A DNA stretch of 64,000 nt from CAVVTR01 sp963751245 (GTDB lineage Bacteria; Acidobacteriota; Thermoanaerobaculia; Thermoanaerobaculales; Thermoanaerobaculaceae). Position numbers and translations under genes: made by a program. Shown here one piece after another: positions 15,872 through 22,986 of the stretch. Where the stretch lies: NCBI GenBank assembly GCA_963751245.1, contig CAVVTR010000004.1, forward strand, positions 138,067 to 202,066. The letters are read 5' to 3'. A model generated the notes under the pieces. The model was not told the DNA's origin, made no database searches, and saw nothing but the letters and a program-made list of their open reading frames with translations. The number at the start of each line of letters is the position of its first letter. The stretch's first letter is position 1.

Positions 15872-17215
15872 TCAATGCGGGCGGATCCCCAGAGCGCGCA
15901 GCTTGCGGTAGAGGTGGGAGCGCTCGAGCCCCAGCAGCCGCGCCGCCTGCGACATGTTGCCGCCGCACGCCGTCACGGCGCGGGCCAGGTAGGACCGCTC
16001 GAACCGCTCCCGCGCCTCGCGCAGCGAGACCAGGTCGCCGTCCCACTCCTCCCCGGCCTGGCCCTGGCCGAGGTGGAGATCCGCGGGACCGATCTCCTCG
16101 CCGGCGGCCATGACCATGAGCCGCTCCGCCACGTTGCGAATCTCGCGCACGTTGCCCGGCCAGCCGTAGCCACGCAGCACCTCCAGTGCCCCGGCGCTCA
16201 CCCGCTTGGCCGGAACACCGTTGCGAAGCGCGAAGTCGCGCATGAACTCCTCCACCAGCAGCGCGACGTCCTCGCGGCGGTCCCGCATGGACGGCACCCG
16301 GAGCGGGATCACCGCGAGGCGGAAGTAGAGGTCGCGGCGGAAGCGCCCGGCCTCGATCTCCTCCTCCAGGTCCTTGTTGGTGGCGGCCACCACGCGGACG
16401 TCGACATGCACCTCCTGGGAGCCGCCCAGACGGGTGAACGAGGACTCCTGGAGCACCCTCAGCACCTTGGCCTGGGTGAGCAGGCTCATGTCGCCCACCT
16501 CGTCGAGGAAGAGCGTGCCGCCGTCGGCCAGCTCGAACTTCCCCCTCTTCGCCTCCACGGCCCCCGTGAAGGCCCCCTTGAGGTGTCCGAAGAGCTCGGA
16601 CTCGATGAGCTCGGTGGGGATCGCGGCGCAGTTCACCGCCACGAAGGGCCCCTGCAGGCGGCGGGAGTGGCGGTGCAGCAGGCGCGCCACCACCTCCTTC
16701 CCCGAGCCGTTGGGACCCGTGATGAGCACCCGGGAATCGGTGGGCGCGGCAAGGAGGAGCTGTCGCCGCAGCTCCCGCACCGCCGGCGAGACGCCGGTCA
16801 GGGCGGGGACCTCCTCCTCCTGCACCGCCGCCAGCCTGTCGCGCAGCCTCGCCTGGGTGAGGGTGTTGCGCACCGTGAGGAGGACCCGTTCCAGGGCGAG
16901 GGGCTTCTCGATGAAGTCCGCCGCACCCTCGCGGATGGCGCGCACCGCGAGCTCCGTGGTGGCGTGCCCGGAGATCACCACCACCGGCACCCGGTGCCCC
17001 CCGGCCCGCATCTGCCGCAGGACCTCGATCCCGTCCATGCCGGGCAGCCACACGTCCAGCAGGACGACGTCGAACAGCTCGGCGGCCAGCGCCTCCAGGG
17101 CGTCCTCGCCCGAGGCCGCCGTGCTCACCGAGAACCCCTCGTCGCCGAGGATGTCGCCGAGGAGACCGCGGATCCCGGGCTCGTCGTCGACCACCAGGAC
17201 GTGGGCGCGGCTCAC
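15872..17215 (-). CDS. NtrC/NtrX-type sigma54 response regulator
   Basis: 447 residues: a receiver (1-120) with acceptor Asp54 in LLDVWLPGMDG and the Lys of EKPL; an AAA+ sigma54-activation domain with Walker A TGPNGSGKE and GAFTGA at 214-219, the loop that contacts sigma54; and a Fis-type helix-turn-helix at the C-terminus (NMSQAARLLGLERSHLYRKL). All the parts needed for phosphorylation-gated activation of sigma54 promoters are present. GTG 17215 overlaps the histidine kinase stop as GTGA. NtrX is the closest guess because of the NtrY-like partner. No sigma54 promoter was recognised in the window, so its targets are elsewhere or not visible by eye. Confidence 0.92.
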   Translation of the reverse strand: MSRAHVLVVDDEPGIRGLLGDILGDEGFSVSTAASGEDALEALAAELFDVVLLDVWLPGMDGIEVLRQMRAGGHRVPVVVISGHATTELAVRAIREGAADFIEKPLALERVLLTVRNTLTQARLRDRLAAVQEEEVPALTGVSPAVRELRRQLLLAAPTDSRVLITGPNGSGKEVVARLLHRHSRRLQGPFVAVNCAAIPTELIESELFGHLKGAFTGAVEAKRGKFELADGGTLFLDEVGDMSLLTQAKVLRVLQESSFTRLGGSQEVHVDVRVVAATNKDLEEEIEAGRFRRDLYFRLAVIPLRVPSMRDRREDVALLVEEFMRDFALRNGVPAKRVSAGALEVLRGYGWPGNVREIRNVAERLMVMAAGEEIGPADLHLGQGQAGEEWDGDLVSLREARERFERSYLARAVTACGGNMSQAARLLGLERSHLYRKLRALGIRPH

Positions 17216-19320
17216 GGCGCGCCTCCCGGCACCCGCACCACCGCCCGCACGCCGCGGGGCTGGTTGGGCATGAGCCGCACCGTGCCCCCGTGGTCGGCGA
17301 CGATGCGCTGGACGATGGCGAGCCCGACACCGGAGCCGCGGCCCTTGGTGGAGTAGAACGGCTGGAAGAACAGCTCCGGATCCTCGTTCCCGAGCCCCTT
17401 CCCGAGGTCTGCCACCTCGACCACCACCTGCGGCCCGTCGCGGCGGACCTCGAGGGTCACCTCCTCGCCGTCCGGGGACGCCTCGATGGCGTTGTCCATC
17501 AAGTTGGTCAGCACCTGCCTGAACTGCTCCGGATCGAGGAGCACCTCGGCGCCGGCGACGTCGGCCTCCACGCGGGTCGCGACCTGGGCGCGGACGCCGT
17601 GGTAGAGGGAGGCCACCTGCTCCACCAGGGTGTCCAGCCGCACCGGCCGCCGCACCACCGGAGGCAGCTTGGCGTACCGGGCGAAGGCGTCCACCATCTG
17701 CTGCATCGCCTGGACGTGCTCGACGATGGCCCGGCACCCCTGGGGGATCACCTCCTCCAGGTTGCCGGCCCCGCGCTCCATGTGACGGGCCATCCGCTCC
17801 GCCGCGAGCCGGATCGGCGTCAGGGGGTTCTTGATCTGGTGGGCGATGCGGCGCGCCGCCTCGCTCCACGCCGCCTGCCGCTGGGCGCGGAGCAGCGGCG
17901 TCAGGTCCTCCAGCGCCACCACCCAGCCCCGGGGCTCCTGGGCGCCTCCCAGGGGGACCACCGCCATCTCCAGCGTGCGCGGCACGCCTCCGGGGTGCAC
18001 CGTGAGCGAGCCCCTGACGGCCTCGGTGGCGGTGCGGATGGTCTCCACGAGGCGCGGGAGGCCCGCGGCGGCGAGATCGGACAGGGGCACCGTCTCGCGA
18101 GCGAGCCGCGGCATGCCCAGGAGCGCCGCCGCCGCGGGGTTCCCCGACACGAAGGAGCGCCCGGCGTCCAGGGAGAGCACGCCGGTTCGCACGGCGCCGA
18201 GGACCGCGTCGAGGCGGCGGACCGTGCTGCGCAGCTCCTCGTCCTGCTCCCGCAGGCGGCGCACCATGGCGTTGAAAGACTGCACCAGCAGCCCCACCTC
18301 GTCCTCGGCGGGCACGGGGACCTCCTGGAGCGTCTCCCCCGCCACCACGCTCTCGGTGGTCGCGACCACGGCGAGGAGCGGCGCCGTGAAGCGGCGCGAC
18401 AGGTAGAGGCCGAGCCACATGGCGGCGAAGACCACGAGGAGCGCCAGCCCGCCGAACCCCAGCACCACCGTCGCAGTGATGGTGGGGCGCTCCAGCTTGA
18501 GAGTCTCGTACGCCGCCCCGGCGGCCGCCAGCCTGGCCTGGGCCTGGACCAGGGAGGGGGGCAGCGCTTCGCCCGCCACCACCACGGAACCGTCCGGGAG
18601 CGTCCGCCACGCCCGGATCACCATGGTGCCGCCCGAGCGCTCGTCCCGCACGCCGGCGCCCGGGAGCCGGCCCAGGTCCAGCTGGGACACACGCTGGAGC
18701 TCCCGCTGGGTCGGATCCACCAGCTCGACGACCGGGGCCCCGTCACGCCACAGCCCGGTCAGCTGGCTCCCCAGCAGCGCGTGCAGCCGTTCCAGCTCGC
18801 CGATGCGCGCGGCCTCCGGGCGGATGGGGGCCAGCTGCTCGGCGATCACCCGGGCCGTCCGCTGCACGCGCTGCTCGGCCTCGGCGCGGACCTCCACCGC
18901 CAGCTCGCTCCCGGTGCGGGCCATCCCCTCGACAGGCGCCGAGAACCACGACGCCGCGCCGTGGGACAGCAGCGAGGCCGAGAGCAGGAACAGGAGCCCG
19001 GTGGGTACGAGGATGAGGGCCAGGTAGGAGAGCAACAGCTTGATGCGGAAGCGCGAGCCCAGGATGCCGTGGTAGCGGTCCAGGGAGAGCTTGATGAGGT
19101 TGCGCAGCAGGATGAAGAGCAGGATGCCGATGAGGGTGAGGTCGAACCACCACAGGAGGAAGGTGAGCAGCCGGTTGGTGAGCTCCTCCGAGGGCAGGTG
19201 CCGCATCCGCGAGAAGAGCATGAAGCCCAGCCCGCCCAGCACGATGAGCCCGAGGTAGAGACCGATGAGGAACCGGTTCTGCCTGCGCCACCGCTGCCAG
19301 TTGCGCCGCAGGGTGCTCAC
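17212..19320 (-). CDS. NtrY-like membrane histidine kinase
   Basis: 702 residues. Three N-terminal hydrophobic segments (FLIGLYLGLIVLGGLGFML, then LLWWFDLTLIGILLFILL, then LLLSYLALILVPTGLLFLL), an extracytoplasmic region, a further helix near 290-315, a HAMP linker (LSRRFTAPLLAVV), a PAS-like region, then HisKA with His494 in RRIAHQIKNPLTP and an HATPase with NLMDNAIEAS and GKGLG motifs. This layout is that of NtrY, the sensor of NtrX. GTG 19320 overlaps the upstream DUF4390 stop as GTGA. The signal is unknown; the coupled secreted DUF4390 protein may take part in sensing. Confidence 0.9.
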   Translation of the reverse strand: MSTLRRNWQRWRRQNRFLIGLYLGLIVLGGLGFMLFSRMRHLPSEELTNRLLTFLLWWFDLTLIGILLFILLRNLIKLSLDRYHGILGSRFRIKLLLSYLALILVPTGLLFLLSASLLSHGAASWFSAPVEGMARTGSELAVEVRAEAEQRVQRTARVIAEQLAPIRPEAARIGELERLHALLGSQLTGLWRDGAPVVELVDPTQRELQRVSQLDLGRLPGAGVRDERSGGTMVIRAWRTLPDGSVVVAGEALPPSLVQAQARLAAAGAAYETLKLERPTITATVVLGFGGLALLVVFAAMWLGLYLSRRFTAPLLAVVATTESVVAGETLQEVPVPAEDEVGLLVQSFNAMVRRLREQDEELRSTVRRLDAVLGAVRTGVLSLDAGRSFVSGNPAAAALLGMPRLARETVPLSDLAAAGLPRLVETIRTATEAVRGSLTVHPGGVPRTLEMAVVPLGGAQEPRGWVVALEDLTPLLRAQRQAAWSEAARRIAHQIKNPLTPIRLAAERMARHMERGAGNLEEVIPQGCRAIVEHVQAMQQMVDAFARYAKLPPVVRRPVRLDTLVEQVASLYHGVRAQVATRVEADVAGAEVLLDPEQFRQVLTNLMDNAIEASPDGEEVTLEVRRDGPQVVVEVADLGKGLGNEDPELFFQPFYSTKGRGSGVGLAIVQRIVADHGGTVRLMPNQPRGVRAVVRVPGGAP

Positions 19321-19817
19321 GGCGTCTCCGGCACCGCCCGCGTCACCCAGTCGGTGCCCTCCGTGGTGGGAATGACCAGGAGCTTGAAGCGGGACAGGAA
19401 CTCGGCGCGCACCACGAGCCACAGCGGCTCGTGCCGCAGCGGAACCGGGATCTCCGCCATGGGCGGGTTGGTCATCCAGTGGACGGCCTCCTTCACCGAA
19501 GAGGCCTGCCCCGACGCCAGGATCTCACCGTCCAGGTCGGCGACCAGGGAGAAGATGCCGGTAAGGGGATCGCGCTGCCCCTTCACCACCATCTCGTGGC
19601 TGGCCAGGCGCTGGTCCCACAGCCACCTGCGGTTGCGGTAGAGGCGCAGCCGGTAGGTGATGCTCACCGGCGCCCCGGCGGACAGGGCCTGCGTCCACTC
19701 GTCCGGTAGCTGCTGGGTCACCGTGAGCTGCACCGACAGCCGCGCCGGCGCCACCGACAGACCGACCTCCAGTCCCGGTCCGGCGGCAGCCGCCAGCAGC
19801 AGGGCGCAGAGCACCAT
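19317..19817 (-). CDS. DUF4390-family secreted protein
   Basis: 166 residues with an N-terminal signal-like segment (MVLCALLLAAAAGPGLEV) and beta-rich remainder. SITYRLRLYRNRRWLWD and SLVADLDGEILAS resemble DUF4390 proteins, which are often found just upstream of NtrY-like kinases. ATG 19817 is used; a TGG-TAGATT -10 element lies 9 bases upstream, so the transcript is probably leaderless. Its stop is coupled to the kinase start. Function unknown; a periplasmic accessory to the sensor is inferred from the conserved adjacency. Confidence 0.7.
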   Translation of the reverse strand: MVLCALLLAAAAGPGLEVGLSVAPARLSVQLTVTQQLPDEWTQALSAGAPVSITYRLRLYRNRRWLWDQRLASHEMVVKGQRDPLTGIFSLVADLDGEILASGQASSVKEAVHWMTNPPMAEIPVPLRHEPLWLVVRAEFLSRFKLLVIPTTEGTDWVTRAVPETP

Positions 19818-19826
19818 GGTGTGTCA

Positions 19827-19835
19827 AATCTACCA
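19827..19835 (-). promoter_or_regulatory. Extended -10 promoter for DUF4390-NtrY-NtrX (leaderless)
   Basis: On the minus strand TGG-TAGATT, with the hexamer ending 9 bases before ATG 19817. No -35 is apparent. It has the same architecture as the accD promoter. Confidence 0.5.
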
Positions 19836-19858
19836 CACCTCGAGGGGGTGCGGGGAGA

Positions 19859-20773
19859 CTACGAGGCGATGGCGGTGAGGGCGGCCTGCTCGCCGGCATA
19901 GGGGTGGACGGTGAACGGCGCCACCCGGTCGGGCTCCAGCAGGTCCCACGCCTCGGGACGGCCGAGCAGCTCCTGCACGGCCGCCACGTGGAGCGAGTGG
20001 CCCGCCTTGTTGGCCACCACCGTGGCGCGCACCGGGAACTCCACCAGGGCGAGATCCCCGAGGAGGTCGAGCACCTTGTGGCGCACGAACTCGTCCCGGA
20101 AGCGCAGCGCCCCGGACAGCACCCGGTCGCCGTCCACGACGATGCAGTTCTCCAGCGTGCCGCCCAGGCCGAGCCCGCGCTCCTTGAGGGCGGCGACCTC
20201 CTCCAGGAAGCCGAACGTCCTCGCCGGCGCCACGGCGGCGGCGAAACGGCCGTCCAGGGGCGAGCCGACGAAGCGCTGGCGGCCCACCGCGGCGGAGCCG
20301 TAGCTCACCCGGTAGTCCACCGACAGCGAGGCGCCGGGCCGGAACTCGATCCAGCGGTCCCCGTCCTCGACCCGCACCGTCTCCTTCACGAACAGCTCCG
20401 GGAGACTGACACCCTGCTCCTCCACCCCCGCGGCCTTCACCATCTCCACGAAGGGGAGCGCCGAGCCGTCGAGGATGGGCACCTCGGGACCGTCCAGGTC
20501 CACGAACACGTTGGTGACACCGAGGCCCGACAGGGCGGCGAGCAGGTGCTCCACCGTGCTCACCTCCGTCCCCCGGGCCCCCAGCGTGGTGGCGTAGGAG
20601 ATGTCGCGGATGTTCTCGGCCCGCGCCGCGATGCTCACGCCCGCGTCGGTCCGCACGAACACCACCCCCGTGTTGGGCGGCGCCGGGCGGAGCGCCAGCC
20701 GCGCCCGCGCCCCGGAGTGGATGCCCACTCCCCGCGTCTCCACCACCCTCCGAATCGAACGCTGCCACGCCAT
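19859..20773 (-). CDS. lpxC: UDP-3-O-acyl-N-acetylglucosamine deacetylase
   Basis: 304-residue LpxC, the zinc enzyme for the committed step of lipid A synthesis; its presence implies an outer membrane with LPS. Residues matching the zinc and catalytic set are His76 (TVEHLLAAL), His232 and Asp236 (HKVLDLLGD) and His259 (KAGHSLH), with Glu75 as the general base, in near-perfect register with E. coli numbering. ATG 20773 is preferred over upstream in-frame starts because GGGGGAGGAGACC precedes it and the family starts with MAWQRSI-like sequence. It diverges from the HD-GYP gene. Confidence 0.95.
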   Translation of the reverse strand: MAWQRSIRRVVETRGVGIHSGARARLALRPAPPNTGVVFVRTDAGVSIAARAENIRDISYATTLGARGTEVSTVEHLLAALSGLGVTNVFVDLDGPEVPILDGSALPFVEMVKAAGVEEQGVSLPELFVKETVRVEDGDRWIEFRPGASLSVDYRVSYGSAAVGRQRFVGSPLDGRFAAAVAPARTFGFLEEVAALKERGLGLGGTLENCIVVDGDRVLSGALRFRDEFVRHKVLDLLGDLALVEFPVRATVVANKAGHSLHVAAVQELLGRPEAWDLLEPDRVAPFTVHPYAGEQAALTAIAS

Positions 20774-20904
20774 GGGCCGGTCTCCTCCCCCGGGTGCCCA
20801 GTGCGAGAAGCGTGCCAGAGGACGTTCCGTTGACACGAGCCGCCTCGGCCTCATCCTGTGGTCGCCCTGCAACAGGTGTGTCCGCCCAGCCACGGTCGTG
20901 CCGG

Positions 20905-20913
20905 TGCTAGACT
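20905..20913 (+). promoter_or_regulatory. Extended -10 promoter for the HD-GYP/smpB pair
   Basis: TGC-TAGACT, with hexamer at 20908-20913, leaves a short leader of about 11 bases. GGAGG follows at 20919-20923 before the GTG start at 20931. It closely resembles the elements before the DUF4177 gene and efp. Confidence 0.5.
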
Positions 20914-20930
20914 CCTGTTGGAGGCACACG

Positions 20931-22445
20931 GTGATCCCTGGATGGACCCCGGACCACGGTCAAGGCGCCAAGGAGATCCTCTACCGGTGCCTGGAGGAGC
21001 TCCAGGCCACCAAGGCGGCGCTCTACCTGGCCGGCGACACCGGCGCCTTCGAACTGGTGACCCAGTACGGATTCGGCAAGCACGACGCCCTCGCCGCCGA
21101 CGTCTCCACCGGCAGCCCGCTGTGGGACTGGGTGCGCCGTCACCGAACCGGCCCTGCGTTCCTCAACGACGCCGCTCCGTTCCGCGACATCAAGACCTAC
21201 CTGGCCGCGGCGGGCACCACGAAGCTGCTCACGATCCCCCTTGTGGCGGGAACCGACCTCGTCGGCTTCATCGACGCCCGCGACAAGGCCCGCAGGGTCC
21301 CCTTCGAGCAGGGGGACACCGTTCCCGCCCGGCGCATCGCCGCCGCGGTCGAGGAGCTCCTCTTCCGCGAAGGGTTCTTCGCGCCGGCCCCGGGCGCCGA
21401 GCTGGAGCTCGACGCGCCGGCGGCGCCGGTGGGGGCCGGCGGCGCGGTCCCGCCCACGGCGGCCCTTGCGGCGGGACCCGATCCCGCCGCCGTCCGGGAG
21501 CTGTCCGCGGCACTGCGCTCTCTCGTTCCCACACCCGGAATCGCCGCGGCGCTCCTCACCCTCACCGACGGCACCAGCGTGCGCGCCCTGGCGCTCAACA
21601 ACGCTTCGCTGGAGCCTTCCCAGCAGCAGGCCATGGCGACCCACCAGGTCCATGAGCTCGGCGGGTGCGGCCTGCGCGTCCCGCCCCCCGACCTGTGGGG
21701 GTGGTCCCACGAGGATGCCGGCGGCCGCGAGACGCGCTGCGAGGTGCTCAGCACCACGATCCTGCGCGCCGGTCCGCCCCTGTGGGTCGTGCTGTCGCTC
21801 CTCACCCCCGAGGGCTCCGACGCGGCGGGTCCCGTGACCGCGGTCGCCCGGCAGGTCGTCTCGCTGGCGTGCCGCCTCGCGGACTACCGTCATGCCACCC
21901 GAAACCTTGCCCGGAGGCTCCTGGAGCCCGGCGACACCTCGTACCTGCACCTGCGCCGGCACTCCCAGGCGGTCTCGGAGCTGGCGCTGCGCATGTCGGC
22001 CTCGCTGGGCCTGGACGAGGAGACGGAGGAGCTCGTCACCGTGGCCGCCTACCTGCACGATGTCGGCATGCGCGAGCTCGAGTACGGCCGCCTCTACCGG
22101 CTCGACCGCCCCAGCGAGGCGGACCGCCGGGCCTACCAGCGGCACCCCACGGTGGGCGCCCACATCCTGGAGGAGAGCGGCTTCCCCGGCGACCTGTCCG
22201 GCGCCGTCCGTCACCATCACGAGCGCTGGGACGGCACGGGCTACCCGGACCGCCTGGCTGGCGGCGCCATTCCCCTCGCCAGCCGGATCATCCACCTGTG
22301 CGAGGTGTTCGACGCCCTCACCTCGCCCTCCTCGTACCGGCCCGCCCTCGGCCAGGACACCGCGCTGAGCCGTATCCGCAACGAGGCCGGCCGCCAGTTC
22401 GACCCCGAGCTGGTGCCTGTGCTGGAGAGGGTCGTCCGTTCGTGA
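20931..22445 (+). CDS. GAF-like / HD-GYP domain protein
   Basis: 504 residues. The N-terminal about 160 look like a GAF sensor (KAALYLAGDTGAFELVTQYG; TIPLVAGTDLVGFIDARD). A variable middle follows, then an HD-GYP domain from about 330 with the HLRRHSQAVSELALRM segment, His376-Asp377 in YLHDVGM, HHHERWDGTGYPDRL with GYP at 437-439, and ASRIIHLCEVFDALT. HD-GYP enzymes hydrolyse cyclic di-GMP; here the usual HDxGK reads HDVGM, so activity is likely but not certain. GTG 20931 has GGAGG 7 bases upstream. Its stop overlaps the smpB start (GTGA). Confidence 0.85.
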   Translation: MIPGWTPDHGQGAKEILYRCLEELQATKAALYLAGDTGAFELVTQYGFGKHDALAADVSTGSPLWDWVRRHRTGPAFLNDAAPFRDIKTYLAAAGTTKLLTIPLVAGTDLVGFIDARDKARRVPFEQGDTVPARRIAAAVEELLFREGFFAPAPGAELELDAPAAPVGAGGAVPPTAALAAGPDPAAVRELSAALRSLVPTPGIAAALLTLTDGTSVRALALNNASLEPSQQQAMATHQVHELGGCGLRVPPPDLWGWSHEDAGGRETRCEVLSTTILRAGPPLWVVLSLLTPEGSDAAGPVTAVARQVVSLACRLADYRHATRNLARRLLEPGDTSYLHLRRHSQAVSELALRMSASLGLDEETEELVTVAAYLHDVGMRELEYGRLYRLDRPSEADRRAYQRHPTVGAHILEESGFPGDLSGAVRHHHERWDGTGYPDRLAGGAIPLASRIIHLCEVFDALTSPSSYRPALGQDTALSRIRNEAGRQFDPELVPVLERVVRS

Positions 22446-22891
22446 AGGTCCTGGCCGCCAACCGCAAGGCGCGGTTCGAGTACGAGATCCTGGAGCGGTT
22501 CGTCGCCGGGATCGCCCTCACCGGCACCGAGGTGAAGTCGCTGCGCGCCGGCCGCGCCAACATCACCGACGGCTACGTCGCGTTCACCGGCGACGAGGCA
22601 TTCCTCGTCGACGTGCACATCTCCCCCTACGAGAACGCGGGCTACGCCAGCCACGAGCCCACCCGCCGTCGCAAGCTGCTGCTCCACAGGCGCGAGATCC
22701 ACCGCCTCCACGGCAAGGTGTCCGAGAAGGGCCTCACCGTGGTGCCGCTCGCCATCGGCATCGAGGGCAACTGGATCAAGGTCGAGCTGGCGCTGGGCCG
22801 GGGCAAGAAGCTCCACGACAAGCGCGAGACCCTCCGGCAGCGCACCCTGGACCGCGAGGCCGAGGCGGCCCTCAAGGACCGCGGCAGGTAG
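22442..22891 (+). CDS. smpB: SsrA-binding protein SmpB
   Basis: 149-residue SmpB, which brings tmRNA to stalled ribosomes for trans-translation. Diagnostic segments are NRKARFEYEILERFVAGI, GTEVKSLRAGRANITDGYV, YENAGYASHEPTRRRKLLLH and the basic C-terminal tail GRGKKLHDKRE. GTG 22442 overlaps the HD-GYP stop and is the family's natural start position. The tmRNA gene ssrA is not seen in the 95 bases before uvrA. Confidence 0.95.
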   Translation: MKVLAANRKARFEYEILERFVAGIALTGTEVKSLRAGRANITDGYVAFTGDEAFLVDVHISPYENAGYASHEPTRRRKLLLHRREIHRLHGKVSEKGLTVVPLAIGIEGNWIKVELALGRGKKLHDKRETLRQRTLDREAEAALKDRGR

Positions 22892-22920
22892 CGGCCCCGC
22901 GAGGGGTGCGCGAAGCACGC

Positions 22921-22949
22921 TTCACGGCCCGTCACGTCGTGACTACAAT
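22921..22949 (+). promoter_or_regulatory. Promoter for uvrA
   Basis: TTCACG at 22921-22926, a 17-base spacer and TACAAT at 22944-22949. The start point would be near 22956, giving a leader of about 30 bases before ATG 22987. I saw no LexA-type operator near it. Confidence 0.5.
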
Positions 22950-22986
22950 GGAAGGTTCCGGCCGGCGGCCGGGTTGTGGGAGCACG

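Noticed and set aside
20830..20835. TTGACA as the -35 of the HD-GYP promoter
   Set aside because: It lies 72 bases before the TAGACT hexamer and has no good -10 at 16-18 bases; it is probably chance.
22892..22986. tmRNA (ssrA) gene beside smpB
   Set aside because: Only 95 bases are free and they hold the uvrA promoter; no tRNA-like ends were found. No other tRNA or rRNA was seen in the window either.
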